DNA from: an uncultured Streptococcus sp.
GTDB taxonomy: Bacteria; Bacillota; Bacilli; Lactobacillales; Streptococcaceae
Direction of reading: 5' to 3'
Assembly (NCBI RefSeq): GCF_905372115.1
Contig: NZ_CAJPNR010000009.1
Span: 1 to 62,031, forward strand
Length of the DNA stretch: 62,031 nt
Shown here: piece after piece, positions 60,227 through 62,031 of the stretch
Layout of the letters: the number at the start of each line of letters is the position of its first letter
Numbering within the stretch: position 1 is the first letter of the stretch
Translations under genes and position numbers: made by a program
Notes under the pieces: model-generated
Told to the model about the DNA's origin: nothing
What the model saw: the letters and a program-made list of their open reading frames with translations, nothing else
Database searches by the model: none

Positions 60227-60347
60227 CTATTTTTGTAACCAAAGGGCTTCTTAATTCGTTATACTAGTGACAGTTCAACCACTTTTCTTGGTATCAACCT
60301 TACTACAAATTAGACAAGGAATAATTCACAAAAAAATGCTAAAAGAC

Positions 60348-60375
60348 TTGCATTTTCATTTAAATTTGATAAAAT
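60348..60375 (+). promoter_or_regulatory. Promoter of tuf
   Basis: TTGCAT (60348-60353), a 16-base spacer and TAAAAT (60370-60375) with an extended TGA before it. The leader is about 65 bases and ends with SD TTGGAGG. Confidence 0.75.
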
Positions 60376-60446
60376 AGTAAGGAAAGTTAGACTGTATTGC
60401 CTACTGTCTATCTATAAAATATATTTTATTGGAGGCTTTTACTCAA

Positions 60447-61643
60447 ATGGCAAAAGAAAAATACGATCGTAGTAAACCACACGTTAACATTGGTACTATC
60501 GGACACGTTGACCACGGTAAAACTACTTTGACAGCAGCTATCACAACTGTATTGGCACGTCGCTTGCCTTCAGCAGTTAACCAACCTAAAGACTATGCGT
60601 CTATCGATGCTGCTCCAGAAGAACGCGAACGCGGAATCACTATCAACACTGCGCACGTTGAGTATGAAACTGCTAAGCGTCACTACGCTCACATCGACGC
60701 TCCAGGACACGCGGACTACGTTAAAAACATGATTACTGGTGCCGCTCAAATGGACGGAGCTATCCTTGTAGTAGCTTCAACTGACGGACCAATGCCACAA
60801 ACTCGTGAGCACATCTTGCTTTCACGTCAGGTTGGTGTTAAGCACTTGATCGTCTTCATGAACAAAGTTGACTTGGTAGACGATGAAGAATTGCTTGAAT
60901 TGGTTGAAATGGAAATCCGTGACCTCTTGTCAGAATATGACTTCCCAGGTGACGATCTTCCAGTTATCCAAGGTTCAGCTCTTAAAGCTCTTGAAGGTGA
61001 CTCTAAATTTGAAGACATCATCATGGAATTGATGGACACTGTTGATGAGTACATCCCAGAACCAGAACGCGATACTGACAAGCCATTGCTTCTTCCAGTC
61101 GAAGACGTATTCTCAATCACTGGTCGTGGTACAGTTGCTTCAGGACGTATCGACCGTGGTATCGTTAAAGTCAACGATGAAATCGAAATCGTTGGTATCA
61201 AAGAAGAAATTCAAAAAGCAGTTGTTACTGGTGTTGAAATGTTCCGTAAACAGCTTGACGAAGGTCTTGCAGGGGACAACGTAGGTGTGCTTCTCCGTGG
61301 TATCCAACGTGATGAAATCGAACGTGGACAAGTTATCGCTAAACCAGGTTCAATTAACCCACACACTAAATTCAAGGGTGAAGTTTATATCCTTACTAAA
61401 GAAGAAGGCGGACGTCACACTCCATTCTTCAACAACTATCGTCCACAGTTCTACTTCCGTACAACTGACGTTACAGGTTCAATCGAACTTCCAGCAGGTA
61501 CTGAAATGGTAATGCCTGGTGATAACGTAACAATCGACGTTGAGTTGATCCACCCAATCGCCGTTGAACAAGGTACTACTTTCTCTATCCGTGAAGGTGG
61601 ACGTACCGTTGGTTCAGGTATGGTTACAGAAATCGAAGCTTAA
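60447..61643 (+). CDS. tuf: Elongation factor Tu
   Basis: A 398-residue GTPase that delivers aminoacyl-tRNA to the ribosome. P-loop GHVDHGKT near residues 19-26, DAPGHADY near 81, NKVD near 136 and SALKALEG near 175, then domains 2 and 3. The start is ATG 60447 after GGAGG; a TTG 18 bases earlier is not used. Codon choice is strongly biased (for example repeated GGT, CGT, GTT), as expected for a very highly expressed gene. It has its own promoter and terminator. Confidence 0.98.
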   Translation: MAKEKYDRSKPHVNIGTIGHVDHGKTTLTAAITTVLARRLPSAVNQPKDYASIDAAPEERERGITINTAHVEYETAKRHYAHIDAPGHADYVKNMITGAAQMDGAILVVASTDGPMPQTREHILLSRQVGVKHLIVFMNKVDLVDDEELLELVEMEIRDLLSEYDFPGDDLPVIQGSALKALEGDSKFEDIIMELMDTVDEYIPEPERDTDKPLLLPVEDVFSITGRGTVASGRIDRGIVKVNDEIEIVGIKEEIQKAVVTGVEMFRKQLDEGLAGDNVGVLLRGIQRDEIERGQVIAKPGSINPHTKFKGEVYILTKEEGGRHTPFFNNYRPQFYFRTTDVTGSIELPAGTEMVMPGDNVTIDVELIHPIAVEQGTTFSIREGGRTVGSGMVTEIEA

Positions 61644-61682
61644 TTCGATTCCGTTCCCAGATAACAATTATAGTCAGACACT

Positions 61683-61707
61683 AAACCCCGTGAAAACGGG
61701 GTTTTTT
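61683..61707 (+). terminator. Terminator of tuf
   Basis: AACCCCG pairs with CGGGGTT around TGAAAA, followed by TTTT. Confidence 0.88.
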
Positions 61708-61957
61708 AGTATGTAGAATAATAAAAGGTAGTTGGTAATCTCCAGAATAGATAGCTTGATTTTGCAGAAGCATCTTGAAGATGGTTTAAGAGGCGGGAAG
61801 GCAAGAAGTGTAGATATAAGCTTGATAGAATTTTTGCCCTTTTTAATTAGGTTGGGGAAGAAAGTATCATTTAAAACAGAGATTCTTTCAGGAAGGATTT
61901 TCACTTTTCACTGAAAGTATAGTATAATAAGAAATAGAATACATTTGGAGAAGAAAA
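61708..61957. other. Gene-free spacer after tuf
   Basis: Open frames of 60-76 codons exist on both strands, but without SDs or recognisable motifs. TATAAT (61923-61928) near the end is the likely promoter of the gene starting at 61958. Nothing else is supported. Confidence 0.4.
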
Positions 61958-62031
61958 ATGCCCTCAAAATCAGGATCATCACCTTATGCTAAAAATAATG
62001 ACGGTAATAAAGAAATAGAAAAAATAATCTC
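61958..62031 (+). CDS. 5' end of an unidentified gene
   Basis: ATG 61958 with SD TTGGAGAAG and a -10 TATAAT about 30 bases upstream. Only 24 codons are in the window: MPSKSGSSPYAKNND, then a Lys/Glu/Ile-rich stretch. There is no signal peptide and no recognised family. The frame is open to the right edge. Confidence 0.6.
   Translation, partial: MPSKSGSSPYAKNNDGNKEIEKII

Noticed and set aside
61674..61914. Opposing 60-76 codon frames after tuf
   Set aside because: No SD or family; one of them overlaps the tuf terminator.
1..62031. CRISPR arrays, prophage or integrative element
   Set aside because: No regularly spaced repeats, integrase, phage genes or attachment-site repeats were seen; the only mobile element is the IS3 relic.

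Overview
The window is chromosomal DNA from a low-GC Gram-positive coccus of the genus Streptococcus, most likely a relative of the sanguinis/mitis groups. Evidence: the vicRKX locus, divergent pepQ/ccpA, hprK-lgt, the rnc-smc-HAD-HAD-ftsY string, ftsW-ppc, a DUF3270 gene, a PC4-like ydbC gene and a streptococcal MacAB-type exporter. Genes are tightly packed and most units end in clear intrinsic terminators. Species assignment is inference; no rRNA or tRNA gene was seen.

Layout. 1-3.9 kb: the end of an unidentified gene, then a minus-strand iron-siderophore-type ABC importer (permease, ATPase, lipoprotein) ending in a serine esterase. 4.3-6.8 kb: pepQ and ccpA, divergent around a cre-like site. 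6.9-9.8 kb: two GT4 glycosyltransferases resembling the pneumococcal glycolipid pair, and a small membrane protein. 9.8-12.6 kb: a threonine T-box leader controlling a small P-loop kinase plus thrS. 12.7-16.2 kb: a lipoprotein and a polar amino acid ABC importer. 16.3-19.4 kb: vicRKX preceded by an apparently structured leader. 19.6-28.6 kb: an AT-rich orphan gene, a DUF454 gene and the rnc-smc-HAD-HAD-ftsY operon. 28.6-32.1 kb: zwf and a YcgR/YcgQ-type pair with a tiny leading gene. 32.3-38.8 kb: tex-sprT, a PspC protein, a Nudix hydrolase and hprK-lgt-DUF948-YtxH. 38.9-42.5 kb: DUF3270, two U32 proteins (TrhP1/TrhP2-like), a CHY zinc-finger protein and a small unknown gene. 42.6-45.5 kb: ydbC, an IS3-family relic, bioY, a 35-residue membrane peptide and a cyclase. 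45.8-50.5 kb: glutathione reductase and a MacAB-like exporter. 50.6-55.9 kb: lysS, a histidine phosphatase, a YbaK deacylase, a DUF368 lipid-carrier transporter, a GH25 protein and glutathione peroxidase. 56-62 kb: ftsW, ppc, tuf and the start of one more gene.

Functional themes: carbon control (CcpA, HprK), envelope building and surveillance (VicRKX, FtsW, Lgt, glycolipid synthases, DUF368, GH25), translation (ThrS, LysS, EF-Tu, U32 tRNA hydroxylation, YbaK editing, RNase III), chromosome and secretion (Smc, FtsY), and oxidative defence (Gor, Gpx, Zwf).

The most interesting non-coding signals are the folded vicR leader with an overlapping 14-codon reading frame; an orfA-less IS3 element sitting exactly in the loop of a bidirectional terminator; a competence-type box before ydbC; promoters placed so close to start codons that leaderless mRNAs are expected; a perfect FNR-type palindrome before hprK; and a two-hairpin, micro-ORF leader before rnc.
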